Under the pieces are notes generated by a model. That model was not told the origin of the DNA, made no database searches, and was given only the letters and a program-made list of their open reading frames with translations. A DNA stretch of 64,000 bases from assembly GCA_963921935.1 (NCBI GenBank), contig OY998176.1:90894910-90958909 (forward strand), in the 5' to 3' direction. The position numbers were made by a program, and so were the translations under genes. This stretch comes from Galeruca laticollis (taxonomy: Eukaryota; Arthropoda; Insecta; Coleoptera; Chrysomelidae). Below are positions 35,360-46,680 of this stretch, one piece after another; the stretch's first letter is position 1, and each line of letters starts with the position of its first letter.

Positions 35360-35815
35360 ACTATCATACGACCAGGCAGCATTGAAAGTTCACACACTTG
35401 CGAGTCTAAGCTGACTTGGGACTGTGAAAAATCTCTAAGACAACTGGCAACAACCAATCAGGTCACTCTGATGTCAGTGCTAGCTCATAGGGGCGTTAAA
35501 GGGAAGCAGACAGACTTGCCAAAGAAAGAGCAAACTCCGAATTCCTTGACCCGGAACCCTTCTGAAGACTTTCCCAAGCCCAGTTGAGAGAGGAGTTTCG
35601 ATGCTGGGGAAACGATCTAATTAAATCTCACTTCAATAAACTGCCAAAATGGAGACAAGCGAAAAGGCTGGTGATCTGGTCGCTGAGGAAAGCTATACAG
35701 CTCCTCAAGTTAGACAAAAAAGATTTGAAATCGTGTAAAGGGTCTGGTCTGGTCTGGTCACTGCCTCAAAAAATTGGCAAATCAGAGAGCCTTCTTAACT
35801 CCCTTTGATATCAAG
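35360..35815 (+). pseudogene. LINE ORF2 RNase H and C-terminal fragment
   Basis: The forward strand reads KLTWDCEKSLRQLATTNQVT followed by LMSVLAHRGVKGKQTD, matching the WVPGHxGIxGNexAD end of a Jockey-type RNase H in which the final acidic site is degraded. Further on, PKWRQAKRLVIWSLRKAIQL and LLKLDKKDLKSCKGSGLVW correspond to the post-RNase H region. RT and endonuclease are absent. Confidence 0.7.
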
Positions 35816-37190
35816 AACTTAGCTTTCAGGAAACTGGTAAACTTCACACGAATTCTCCGAATCCCGGGCCACGAATAAATTAAGGGTTATGGACAAGTGA
35901 TCATAAGGGTCGAAGTGTTTGATTGACTGTATAGCTTTTACGACCTTCCTTACAATCTACAATCTCCAATCTGTCAAATAAGACATTTCTTGGGCCCACA
36001 ATTGCGATTATCTATATATTAATGAATTTTTTCATCTAAAATCATAGTGAGGAATTTTGCATGTTGATTAGTTGGATGTTTGAAATAACTAACCAATCTT
36101 TAGTAAACTTTTGTGATGTTGTTTTGTTGAAGCTTTTTTGTTGATTTTAGCAATTTGTAGTAAATCTCCTGTTCGGGGATAATCCATTACAATTCAATTT
36201 CTCGTTATTTCTTGGAAAGATTTCCATACATTCCTTACTTTGTTAATATTTATTTCGTTGAAAAGCTGGTGGCGTCCAATTTGATATCAACTGTTCACCC
36301 CACTCTAGTGTTAGCAATAGGAATACTATAACTAAGACCGAATACCACTCCCTGAGGAACCGTTTCCAGCCGGGGACGTTAAGGTTGCGAATACTTCATT
36401 CAAAACTCTCAAAGTCTTCAATTTCAATGTTGTTTATTGTTCAAGTTTGTGTAATTGTCTTCGTTCATATTGGCTGAAATTCTGATGTAGAAAATAACAA
36501 ATGTTCTTTTTCTATACGTCCTGTGTCAAGAGTTCAACATTGTTTCTCTTTAATAATATCAGTCTAGTATTCAGGGTTCTAAAGTTTTCTTGTTATTTTT
36601 ATATCAATAACTACTACGTGTGTAATTTATTTATAACAAGTCATTATAAATATTCAACTGAAATTTTCTGTTTATCATTCAAACAGATCTTTTTAGACAT
36701 TTAATTTAAAATTTTCGTTGAAAATTCTAATTTCGTAGCCTTCAGCGATTCTGTATAATTATCTCTACAAGTCCGTCCGAAATTTTGTTTCATAATTATA
36801 TTTACGCAAATATTGATTTCATCTTATTTAAAAGAGTGGGTTTGTAATTTGAAAAAGTTTGTCGGACGAATTGCTCGCTATTTTCAGAAAAATGATTCTT
36901 TGGATTCCTAATGACTTTCATTTTGTTAATTGTTCCGCAGCGGGTATTTATTGAAAACAAAACGAGAGATTGGATAAAGGAAGGGAGAAATTATCAATTA
37001 AGTTATTATTTTTGAAAGGTATAATTTACAAAACACTTTTTGAGTGACAATTTAACTCATGTATAAAAAATCGCATATGCCACAGTGCAATTGTCACTTT
37101 GACAGCGGCAAAAGTTAGCTTTAACTTTTACAGCGATAAATTAACTCCAATGTTAAAATGTCATATACCTGGAAATGTTATTGTCACTTT
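35816..37190. other. Unassigned AT-rich stretch
   Basis: No gene recognised. A GVPQG-like reading near 36345 (minus) is too short to call an RT. Confidence 0.35.
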
Positions 37191-37195
37191 GCCAT

Positions 37196-37225
37196 CGATA
37201 AAAAAGGTGCATCCTTTTTTATCGC
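37196..37225. repeat. Short perfect hairpin CGATAAAAAAGG / CCTTTTTTATCG
   Basis: A 12-bp perfect stem around TGCAT, placed just before the two larger hairpins and sharing their GATAAAA words. Confidence 0.6.
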
Positions 37226-37340
37226 GATAAAAACTTCTCTTCCTCAATATCTAGTAAGCGGACGTCACTTTTACACAATGACAATGAGTCGCAATTATTG
37301 TTGTTGTTCATCCATATATTCTGTCGTTAATTTATCTTGC

Positions 37341-37562
37341 CAAAAAACACTCGAGCTTTTCTTTTATTAGATAAATTCCTCTTTGACTCAAAGTTTTGCC
37401 AATCACTAAATTTGCTCGAAAAACTGACATTAGATAAAATCGCTCCACCTTCGGTGTCGCGATTTTATCATGTCAGTTTTTCTCGTAAAATTAGTGATTG
37501 GCAAAACTGTTTCGTTGCAAAGAGAAATTTATCCGATAAAAAAAAAGCTCTTGTGTTTTTAC
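37341..37562. repeat. Long hairpin P1 centred on CACCTTCGGTG
   Basis: Arms of about 100 bp (37341..37442 and 37456..37562) pair at roughly 90% by eye. Shared segments include GTTTTGCCAATCACTAA and GAAAAACTGACAT. The centre is CTCCACCTTCGGTGTCGC. Confidence 0.85.
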
Positions 37563-37804
37563 TGTTGACAAAAACACTAGTGGTTTTTTCACTTATTCGT
37601 TTGTTCAGAATAAATAGTTTGACATGTTTGTCAACAACTTATTGAATTTTCAAGAACTAACAATGAATCGATTCGGTGTGTCTACGAACGCCGAAATTAG
37701 TCAAATTGTAGATTAAAATAAAAATGTGTTTATTTTTAATGTTTCATAAATAAATTTTGCATTGATATGTTTCCAAATTTCTCATTATTTAAATTGTCCT
37801 GCCG

Positions 37805-38033
37805 AATTACACTCGAGGTTTGTATTGATATTGGGTAAATTTGTGTTGTTCAAATTCTAAACTGTTTCCTCTAGCAATTTGACCCGAATAACTGTCAACC
37901 TAAAAACCCTCCACCTTCGGTGTTGTGTTTTTAATAGTTGACAGTTATTCTCGTCAAATTGCTAGGAAGCAGTTTCTCATTAAACAACCCAAATTTACCC
38001 GATAAAATACAAACCACTTGTGCAATTATAAGT
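37805..38033. repeat. Long hairpin P2, diverged relative of P1
   Basis: Arms of about 105 bp pair around the same centre CTCCACCTTCGGTGT. Arms share TAGCAATTTGAC and AATAACTGTCAAC. The outer CACTCGAG and inner GATA/GGTAAATT words match P1, while most of the arm sequence differs. Confidence 0.85.
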
Positions 38034-38708
38034 GATCAAAAAGTGAGATTTTGGTTAACTACTCTTTTATCACTGTGATACTAGAATTATAAATAACGAT
38101 AATCCTTATGATTTAAATGTACTGTTATCTGATGCTGATATTGAGGATGAAGATAATACAAGACAAGTCAGAGAAATTGCAAGATGAGACGAACAACTAC
38201 CAATAATACTTCTGTTATAGTCCAAAACATGATTCAAATTAGCATCCAAATAGCAAGCCTTCATTTTATAATCTATTATTTACATAATCGCAGAGAAAGT
38301 ACAGATCGTTGAGTGGTACTTTGGAGGTTATTCTATGAAAAATACTATTAAACTATTCATAGTGGTTTTGCAGATAGACCTGTACCTACGGAAGTGAACG
38401 GTTGTGGTTCTTCAGGAAAATTTGAAAAAGAATTTGAATTATCTGATTAACTGCAGTTGCAAAATGTTGTAGTTCTTGACTATCATTGTTATGAAAATAA
38501 GCTTCCCTTTTTCAGACAATACCGTATATTAAAAAGCTTGGATATTACTAGTATGTTCAACTACTTTTAGTTGTGTATGATGTTAGGGTTGAAAAGATAA
38601 AGCAAATTTAAGTCTTTTGCGGAATGTACAACAAAATAATCTTCACATAACCTTTGCTCATTTTATGTATAATAAATTTCTAAAATTTTGTACCACTGTT
38701 CCCTTTGA
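38034..38708. other. Unassigned stretch
   Basis: A reading near 38110-38200 (DLNVLLSDADIEDEDN) is acidic and could be the tail of a decayed transposon protein, but it is too short to name. Confidence 0.3.
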
Positions 38709-38956
38709 TTAACCTTCCGTTACACACGCGGGGACTCACAGTCCGCGACAAGTTAAATTTTGATCGTCGCTAGAAGCCTCAGCCCCCCGAGACTTTCCGA
38801 TATCAATGTTTTTCGAACGCGCGCTGTAGACTGTAAGTCTTTTGTATGTACTCCGACAGTGCACTCGTTTTCTATCAATGACGGATGGGACCGACAGTCC
38901 GCGCGCGTGTGGTGGTCCTAGGACAAAAGCCAACAAAATGGACAGGTCAATCTCCA
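38709..38956. repeat. GC-rich TTAA-bounded segment, possible piggyBac-type terminal remnant
   Basis: Starting at TTAACCTTCCGTTACACACG, this block is markedly GC-richer than its flanks. It contains two related words, GGGACTCACAGTCCGCG and GGGACCGACAGTCCGCG. It abuts the TTAA at 38957. This fits a truncated or non-autonomous piggyBac-like end; the partner terminus was not found. Confidence 0.4.
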
Positions 38957-39091
38957 TTAACACATTAATGCCCAGAACTATTTTTTTGTAACTGTTTATA
39001 AATCTAGTAAAATTATAGGAGTTAACAACATAAATTAAATAAATTTATGGTTATTTTGAGTATTTTGTGTATCTTTTCTTCAATAACGACT

Positions 39092-39107
39092 GTTGCAAAA
39101 ACGCAAC
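39092..39107. repeat. Subterminal palindrome GTTGCAAAAACGCAAC (left end)
   Basis: One mismatch from the palindrome found three times at the right end; 131 bp inside the left terminus. Possibly a transposase binding site (inference). Confidence 0.6.
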
Positions 39108-39194
39108 ACCGGGCAAAAAGGTTACACAGAAAAAGTTTAACAAAACAAAATAGTTCGGAGTAGTTTATTACAAATACTTATAAAATATAATGTA

Positions 39195-41162
39195 ATTTAT
39201 TCTGAATGATATTTAAAGAAACATTTCTCATGGAGGGCCACATTACATTTGGTGCTTTTTTTATTGTTGTTGAATGGCACATAGCACATCGTGTCCTCTC
39301 ATTTTGTGAATCAATAAAATGACAGATATTGTCATAACGAGCATCTCAAGTAGTACGTTTGCGAATTGACTGCACCGGTCCTGGTCTTGATGGTGGCGTG
39401 CCAAAACATGTAAGCAGTCCACTTGCAATATTTCTTCGAAATTCTAATAAATTTATATCCGGCTGATCTGAGCCCTCCCTTCTCATTTTACGATATATAA
39501 GCCAGGCATTCTGTACGGCAACGTCAATTCCCCAAATAAAAAGTGGCAAATACCTCTTCTTTAATCTCAGGCTTGTTTTGTAATATGCAACGTTTTGATC
39601 CATTCGATCCGTTCCGCCCATATTTTCGTTATAATTTTTAACCGGGTCTGTTTGCACGACTTTAGTTTTTTTATTCTTGGCAAATGAATATCTAGTAGCT
39701 TGATAAGTTGGGTTTGCGCCTTGGCAATCAGAAGCAAGAATTACTAAGCTATTGACATTCCATTTACATACTAAGAGTTCATTTTCTTCGTCGTAATATA
39801 TTTCATACTGACCCCCTACCGATTTTTTTGTAACCTCAGATAGAGGGCACTTTTCAACCATATTGGATCGTAGTGTTCCCACATATCCTATACCGTCGGA
39901 AGTCATCTTATCTAATAGTTTTAAACCCGTAAAATAATTGTCCGCATATAAAACATGAGGTATAATTAATCGCCTATAAGTTTAGGAATATGATCGGCAA
40001 ACTGCAAAATTATACTTCCACCTAGACCAAATTCTGCTTTATATTTATTTTCTTCACCCTTGGCACCTTGATAAATTTGGAAGTCAATTAGATATCCAGA
40101 TTTTAGATTCCAGCACCAGCTTTTGTAGCCGAAACGTATTGGTTTCTCTTTTATGTGCTGTTCACTCCATGCCGTCAATAGTATGGGATCATGGCCTCGT
40201 CTATACTAGATTCTGTTTCCCAAATTGTATATTAAAAAAAAATTTAACATTTCTATGTAAGGTACAATTCTGTGTGTTTTGTCTGTTGGGTCCAACTTTT
40301 GGTTATCATTCAAATGAAGGAATCTGATAACGGTTTCAAATCTGTTACGTCGCATACTATTTGAAATCATAATATTTTTTACATCTTCTGATTCCTCCCA
40401 GTACATACGTCTCCTGGAATTTACGTTATATCCACTAACTAATAAAATACCTATAAAGACTTTCAATTCATCAATGCCCAATTCAAGTGTATGTCCTTTT
40501 TGGAAAGCATAACGAACTGTTTCTTTAACAATATGGGTAAAAAGTTCATCACTAAAAAAATATTGGAATATTTGAAGCGGAGTAAGCGGGCGCGAATAAA
40601 ATGATGGCAGAAAATTATTCCACTCCAATTTTTTTTTAGATAGACGTGAACATAGTAAATTATCGACAGGTAAATCGCCTTGAATCCAATTCCGTGAAAT
40701 TTTAGCCGATTTTCTTCGTGTAGATAATCTCTGAGGAACTGTTTCTGTTTCGTCTTCAATAAATGACTCATCGTCGTTTATATCAAGTTGTTCTTCAGTT
40801 GTTGTGGTTCGCAGTATTTCCCCAATATTTTCTTCGACAGAGTTTGTTATCTTCGTCAATTTTATAGCATCTTCTTCATGAAAAATGTTAACAACTGCTT
40901 CTGCTTCTGACTGTAATTGGGATCTACTCAAATTGTCAAATGTTCCACCAAAATCTTCATCACCGCTATCTTCATCGGTCAATTCGTGCGGATCGGGGGG
41001 GGCTAAATATACATTTGCACTGCTGGCTGACTGCATAATGGTTGATTCTTCAAGAATTGTCATTATTCTGTACGTTCTGGCTTTATATATCATTTTTGGC
41101 TGAGACCCAACTTGATCAGTCCCTCTACTAAATTTTGAAGAAGATGGAATATTGTTGGACAT
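39195..41162 (-). pseudogene. piggyBac-like transposase, broken by frameshifts and stops
   Basis: It starts at 41162 with a Ser-rich then acidic N-terminal region (HELTDEDSGDEDFGG), followed by the piggyBac fold start (LQIFQYFFSDELFTHIVKET). It shifts frame near 40215. The three catalytic aspartates can be placed: SSIDEAMI near 40195, YADNYF at 39936-39947 and GGTDRMDQ near 39607. A TGA replaces a Gly codon in the YYGRHG segment, and another shift lies near 39965. After a TGA at 39346 the next residues read as the C-terminal cysteine-rich domain (C..H, CAMC, KCNVALHEKCF) with a further shift. A complete DDD triad is visible, but at least four lesions make it inactive. Confidence 0.9.
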
Positions 41163-41277
41163 TTTGAATACTAGAATAAATAGAAACCTTTTGTTAAAAC
41201 ATATAATTTTTGTTTGTTTTTTTCTAGTTACAACTAACTTATTATATTTAAAAATACTTTATACTTTAGTTCCCGGC

Positions 41278-41293
41278 GTTGTGAAAACGCAAC
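41278..41293. repeat. Subterminal palindrome GTTGTGAAAACGCAAC (right end, inner)
   Basis: One mismatch from GTTGCGAAAACGCAAC; lies just outside the transposase start. Confidence 0.6.
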
Positions 41294-41332
41294 ACCTACA
41301 ATTATAGGTACTTAACACTGTAATAGCTTCGT

Positions 41333-41348
41333 GTTGCGAAAACGCAAC
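41333..41348. repeat. Subterminal palindrome GTTGCGAAAACGCAAC (right end, middle)
   Basis: Identical to the outermost copy at 41696. Confidence 0.65.
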
Positions 41349-41695
41349 ACTAGTAAATAAACAAACACAAAAATCGTAAACCAAAAACTTATAGTACTTA
41401 CTTGATATATGGCTAACAAATAATTCCTTTGGATCCTAATAGCACAAAAAAAATCAATGTTTTTTCTAAAACTTTAAAACTGTTCACCTTTATGTTGAAA
41501 AAATCACAGTGCCACTTTTCACCCAATGAAACCCTCAACTTATTTCCTAAATTCTGCATACAAATGTCATTCATCAGTTCATATACTGATAGGCTTAGTT
41601 GAAGTTAACTGTAAACAAAATAATATCTACAATTTAAATAGATTTCAGTTAGCTTATTGGCTCAATAGATGGGATTAGGTTCGCCACTACCACTT

Positions 41696-41711
41696 GTTGC
41701 GAAAACGCAAC
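41696..41711. repeat. Subterminal palindrome GTTGCGAAAACGCAAC (right end, outer)
   Basis: Ends 16 bp inside the right terminus; identical to the copy at 41333. Confidence 0.65.
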
Positions 41712-41737
41712 TTTGGGCTTGAATGGGTTAATGTTGA

Positions 41738-41929
41738 TTGATTTCTTCGTCGGTATTCCAGTTTTAGGCACGACATTGTTTCAAATTGTTTATTAATTTG
41801 ATGTATCCTGTGATGCGGTACATCAGTATGACCATTGGACATATTAAATAAAAATTGTTTAATATCGCGACTACTGTGACCGCCATAATACATACGAACA
41901 ATTTGCACAGTTTGTTCACGAGCAAGCAT
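41738..41929 (-). pseudogene. HTH fragment of an IS630/mariner-like transposase (DUF4817-like)
   Basis: From an ATG at 41929 the minus strand reads MLAREQTVQIVRMYYGGHSS, DIKQFLFNM and HHRIHQINKQFETM. This is the N-terminal helix-turn-helix layout of the transposase type found complete at 53683. The fragment is squeezed between the piggyBac TTAA (41728) and the pogo TA (42013). A longer in-frame start at 42037 runs into the pogo terminus and is not credible. Confidence 0.6.
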
Positions 41930-42014
41930 TTTACAACAAGAAAAAGATAAATAATAACTAACTGATAAGAATTGAAAACTACCAAAAATATAAACAATAA
42001 AATAAATCAAATAA

Positions 42015-44673
42015 GGTAATTGGGGGGAAGATGCCAAAAGGGGGAAGATGCCAAAAGGGGGAAGATACCTAATCTAAGTATTTTGGACAATACTCAATAT
42101 ATCGTGCCACATACATGGCTACGTTGCTATTGTGTTTATTATTAGAGAACATCATAGTTTTCGAAGCGCTTAAGGGCATGCCACTATTCCTTGAGGTGAT
42201 GTTGTGTTTTTTTATGCAGGTAAGTTTTTTACGATAGAAATTAATTATGTGATATACAGTGTTAAATGTTTTTTGTTTGTGCTAATATAATTTATGTAGG
42301 GTTGTGGCACTCATTACAATACTCCTGTCCTATTTTGAATGAGAAAAAGGGTTTTGTTATTCTGATTTGTGGGTTTGGCATCTTATACCTAAGGGTTGGG
42401 GTAAAACGCCAAGATCCGTGTGGGGTAAGATGCCTTATCTTAATTGCCCTGTAAACTTTGTAACTCTTGTTTTTTCTCAGGTTTGCGTCTATTTTGGTTA
42501 GTGGTTTCCTTTCAGTACGTCTAATTGAATAGTTTCTTAATTTATCTTGTTTGTTTTAGGTGAAATGCGAACGAACGTACGTCAGAAAATCAACTTGAGG
42601 CGAATGGACTGAAGAAGACCTTAGAGCAGCTGCAAATGCTTTACGTCAGCAGCCAACCCTGAGTGCAAATGCGATTGCTAAAGAGTATAGAACCTTGATG
42701 AGACGTGTGAAGAATAACAATCTTGAAAAGGGCAGTCTTGGGCCAACTGCGTCCTTAGGTATTGAGAATTAACTTAAACTGGTGTCTTATATAAAACGGT
42801 TAGAAGAAATTGGCTATGCTCCAACTTCAAGAGACGTAAGACACCTTGCTTTTACCTTTTCGCAAAGGAATGGGTTAAAATTTAGATTTAACCCAGAAAA
42901 AAATTAGCAGGCTACAATTGGTTTAAACTTTTTTTAAAACGACACCCAACCCTAACTATGAGAGTAGCTCAAGGTCGTTCAATTGCTCGTTCACTTGGTA
43001 TGTCTGCCGCAGAAGTAGATCCATACTTCCAAATGTTGAACGATACATTTACAACGCTCAATTTGTTTGATAAACTGGCAAACATTTTCAATATGGACGA
43101 GACTGGCTTGCAATTATGCAATGAACCTACCAAAATCGTAGCCACAAAAGGAGCTAGAGATGTTCAGTCGGTCACAAGCTCAGGAAAAGGAGAAACAATT
43201 AGCGTCATCGCTTGCTGTAATGCAGAAGGTAGCTTTTTGCCTCCCTACGTAATATTTAAAGGCAAAAACAAAAAAAAGGAGTTTGAAGATAACATGCCCC
43301 CTGGATCGGTAGTAGTGATGTCGCCAGAGTCCGCCTATGTGAAAACCTGTATCTTCTCATAATGGACTAAAGACCATTTTTTGCCTCGTAAGGGACCAGG
43401 GCCTGCACTTCTAATATTAGATGGCCATGCTTCCCATTGTAATGACGTGGAACTTTTGGATTTTTTGGCTAAAAATGAAATTCATATGGTTTGCATACCA
43501 AGTCATACGACTCACTGGCTCCAGCCTCTCGACCGTTCATTTTTTAAACCTTCAAAGACCTTCTGGAATAGCACTTATAAACAGTGGATAAGAAATCATC
43601 CAGGGCGTCGAATAACTAGGTAATTTGATTTAAGTAAATAAGTTTGAAAGAGATTTCTTTGTTTCTTGTGCTTCACAGATATCAGTTTGGTGAACTATTA
43701 AACCAAGCGTGGTCTCATGCCGCAACGGTTCAGAATTGTGTTTCTGGATTTCGGGCTTGTGGAATTTATTCATGCTCCAGAGATGCAATTCCCGACCATG
43801 CATATGCTTTAGCTGAGCACCAAACTGGAAATTCACAGAAAGAAGTGGAACATGTCGATGCAGAAAACTCTGACGAACATAGCGGCGACGTAGCTGTAGT
43901 AAATTTTTATGATATTGCACCAATTCCATCCGTAGCTGGTCCTAGTAGGCCAAACGTTAGAAAACAACATGCAGAAGTTCTTACTTCTCCTGACTACCGC
44001 CAAAAGAAACGCAAAAAAATTGAAGAAAAACAAAAGAAGCAACAAGGTAAGGCAGCTAAGTTAGAGAAGAAACTTCGTAAAAAAGGTAACAAAAAAAAGA
44101 AGAATGTAGCACACGATAGCAGTAGTGAAGAAGTCAGTGGAGATGAAAATATTGTCTCAGACCATAGCTCTGATGAACCTGACAGTGACAAGGACGACTT
44201 CTGTGCAATTTGCGATGGCCTTTACTTTTAGAAAAAGGGTCCCAAAGTTGACCGGATTTGCTGTGTGGTATGCAACAAGTGGCTACACGAAACCTGTGCT
44301 TCGGGGCCGAATATGTGCGATCCCTGCGCAAAAGTCACTAAATAAAACATTCAAAACTTCAGACTTGGCGTAAGATGGCACTTTAGCTGGAATAGGATGG
44401 CCAATACAATGTTTTCTGTCTATGGCATCACACCCCCAAATTTGTCATCTCACCCCAAGTCTGTCGGCATCTTACTCCGTAGTTGGGGTAAGTTGCCGAA
44501 ATGACAGCTGTCAATGTTTATCCAACTTTTTCGTTTATTTTTAAGAAAATGAAAACTTTTTGTGTTTAATCATTTGTTTATTGTATTTGTAATAGAATAC
44601 ACAGTTTTGAATGAAGTTAATTATTTTTTTTTATTTTTAAAAAAAATGTTACGCGTCTTCCCCCCAATTACCT
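42015..44673 (+). mobile_element. pogo-like DNA transposon 1
   Basis: TA duplications at 42013..42014 and 44674..44675 flank terminal inverted repeats reading AGGTAATTGGGGGGAAGA inward from both ends. The left end carries three tandem units of GGGGGAAGATGCCAAAA (42022-42069). Further copies of a GGGGTAAGATGCC-like word occur near 42425 and, inverted, near 44400-44500. Confidence 0.9.
42564..44345 (+). pseudogene. pogo-like transposase with a 59-nt intron and C-terminal PHD-like finger
   Basis: The DNA-binding head (GEWTEEDLRAAANALRQQ; GYAPTSRDVRHLA) is broken by stops. From 42958 the DDE_1 nuclease reads IFNMDETGLQLCN (first Asp), PALLILDGHASHCN (second Asp) and LQPLDRSFFKP (third Asp), the last two separated by 36 residues. 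The intron 43620..43678 (GTAATT...CTTCACAG) restores RITRYQFGELLNQAW. A Lys/Glu-rich linker leads to FCAICDGLYF, a TAG, then ICCVVCNKWLHETC and MCDPCAK: a Cys/His spacing like a PHD finger. Lesions are a few stops, including TAG at 43360 and 44229. Confidence 0.87.
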
Positions 44674-44675
44674 TA

Positions 44676-46680
44676 ATGGGAAAACACGAATAATTTTAAA
44701 TGAAATTATAACTATTATAATAAATTAAAAATTATTAAAAAATGAATCTAAACTTAAAACAACAAATGAACTTACAAAAATATCGACAAACGAAACAAGA
44801 AATTACTCACAAGTACACTAAAATAACAAATCTAATCGCTTCAAAAATACTCATTCGCTCCAAAGATTACAAATTGTCAAGAATGAAAATTACATTATTA
44901 TGAAGGGTACCTATTAGCTTTTTCTTTTTAAAATTAATACTTAATTGTCTGAACTTTTCTTTAAATAAATAAATTTTTGAAACAAATAACTTTGCTTTAT
45001 TTTAAAATTAATGTTTTTTAGATAAAAATTATAAAAAAGAACTAAAAACAAAAATCTTCGTCACAGTGTCGGATCGAACCGTGATCCTCCACATTCAACT
45101 TTCGAATTTCGCGTACCAAATACTAACTCGGCCATCTCGGACTGGGTGGTGTGTATTCGAAAGTGATATAAAAATGGAGTACGACTTTTAAAAACATAAT
45201 TATGCATTTTCTTATCAAACCAGACCGAATTTAACAAATTTAAAAGTGCACTAGAATTTATTTTTTAACGACCTCTTCAAATCTGTTATTATTTTTCACG
45301 AACGCTATTTGGTAAAAAAGTTAGCTCGCGTTTGACAGTTTTGTACAGGAAACTCTATGTCGCATTTTATAAAGAACACAGTGTACATACTGACTCATCC
45401 ACCATATTTTTGAGTTGAAAGAAGTTTAGATCAAAAAATTAGTAGCATGAGGGAAATTATTTCATAGAAATGATTCGATAAGTAGCATAGCATGAAAGTA
45501 AATGTATTGGGAAACATTTGATTTGAGATTAAATAATCTTCATTACGAATGGAGTGAAGACATTTTTAGATTTTTTTGATAACCGTGGAATCAGACTCTG
45601 TGAATTTTACAAAAAGTTATCTGAAAATATACGTTGAAAAAATGAATTATATAAGATTAACGTCTCCAAGTAAGAGGAGAAACAGGTCTAGTTTAGATTG
45701 TAAAGAACAAATATTCACAACATAACTCTTTCTTCATACTCAAAAAGCTATTGAAGTTCTACAAAATTTTAGTCTTGAAATAGAAATATCGGGAGCGTGA
45801 ACATATTAAACAGCCACTATCAAGGAAAAATCAATTTTGGAGGGAACTCAAGAGCTTGATTCAGAAATGAAAGAAAAATATGGCACGAATATTGCACATC
45901 AACAAACTTATCTTGGTTTTCAAAGTTTTTGATCTTAGAAGTATAAGAAAAGAAGGGACTTTTCTGTGTCTACAATGCACTTTTATCCAATTTGTTCGAA
46001 TCTTTCAAATGAAATGTTTTATGTGTTCATCCACTGTACCACTGTTCTACTAATAAATGATACAGTGATATTCTCAGACTACGTTAAGTACCAACTAAGC
46101 CAATCACACGCACATGTTTGTTAACTACTAATATTGAATAACATCTCATTTAAAACCCTGCATCACGGTTATCAGATAAGAAAATATGCGACCCTCCAGT
46201 GTTGAGATTCGGCGTGAAACAACGTGTATAGTTCAATTTGTAGATGAAATTCAAGACATGCAGAACGCGTATTTAGTTACTGTTACTGCCGCCCTTAATT
46301 AAATAAACCTTTTCCCTTGCGACCTACCGACTGTGACTGTGAATTCACCTATTTTCAGTGTTCGGAGGCATTTCCACGCGATTTCAACATTAGGAAGTCG
46401 AAGGATCATCAAAGCGTTAACGACAACAGAGTACAGTCTGTAACGAAACTGTTATATTTGCTCGTGTAACTTGCTCAATAGCAATTTACGTTCGACCTAC
46501 ACAAAAAATTCATTGGAGAATCGTTATGATGATATGAGCTTCGTACACTCCGACTTTGTCTGATATGCGATGTCAAGTACTAATATCGATTAATTTATTC
46601 TAGTTAACACAATCATTGGAGGAACTAAATCAAGGCGCAACGTCTCTCATCGTTCATGATTTTGTTATCCAATATTTATA
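44676..46680. other. Unassigned stretch containing one tRNA-like sequence
   Basis: Apart from the tRNA-like block at 45066..45150, no gene or element was recognised in this AT-rich interval. Confidence 0.4.
45066..45150 (-). repeat. tRNA-derived (SINE-like) sequence
   Basis: The minus strand holds box-A-like TGGCCGAGTTAGTATTTGG and, about 40 nt on, box-B-like GGTTCGATCC. The head resembles Ser/Leu-type tRNAs, but acceptor ends do not pair, so a SINE head or tRNA relic is more likely than a working tRNA. Confidence 0.45.

Larger units (their letters stand above)
38961..41727 (-). mobile_element. piggyBac-like DNA transposon with TTAA duplications
   Basis: TTAA at 38957..38960 and 41728..41731 flank the element. 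Terminal sequences are similar inverted repeats: CACATTAATGCCCAGAAC on the left and, read inward, CCCATTCAAGCCCAAAGT on the right. A minus-strand transposase lies between. Four copies of the palindrome GTTGCGNAAACGCAAC lie near the ends (see separate entries). Confidence 0.88.

Noticed and set aside
36320..36370. GVPQG-like minus-strand reading suggesting another reverse transcriptase
   Set aside because: Only about 20 residues match and no second RT motif is in reach.
41930..42037. Extended N-terminus of the small HTH protein fragment
   Set aside because: The extension reads through the TA target and the pogo inverted repeat, so it cannot be original coding sequence.
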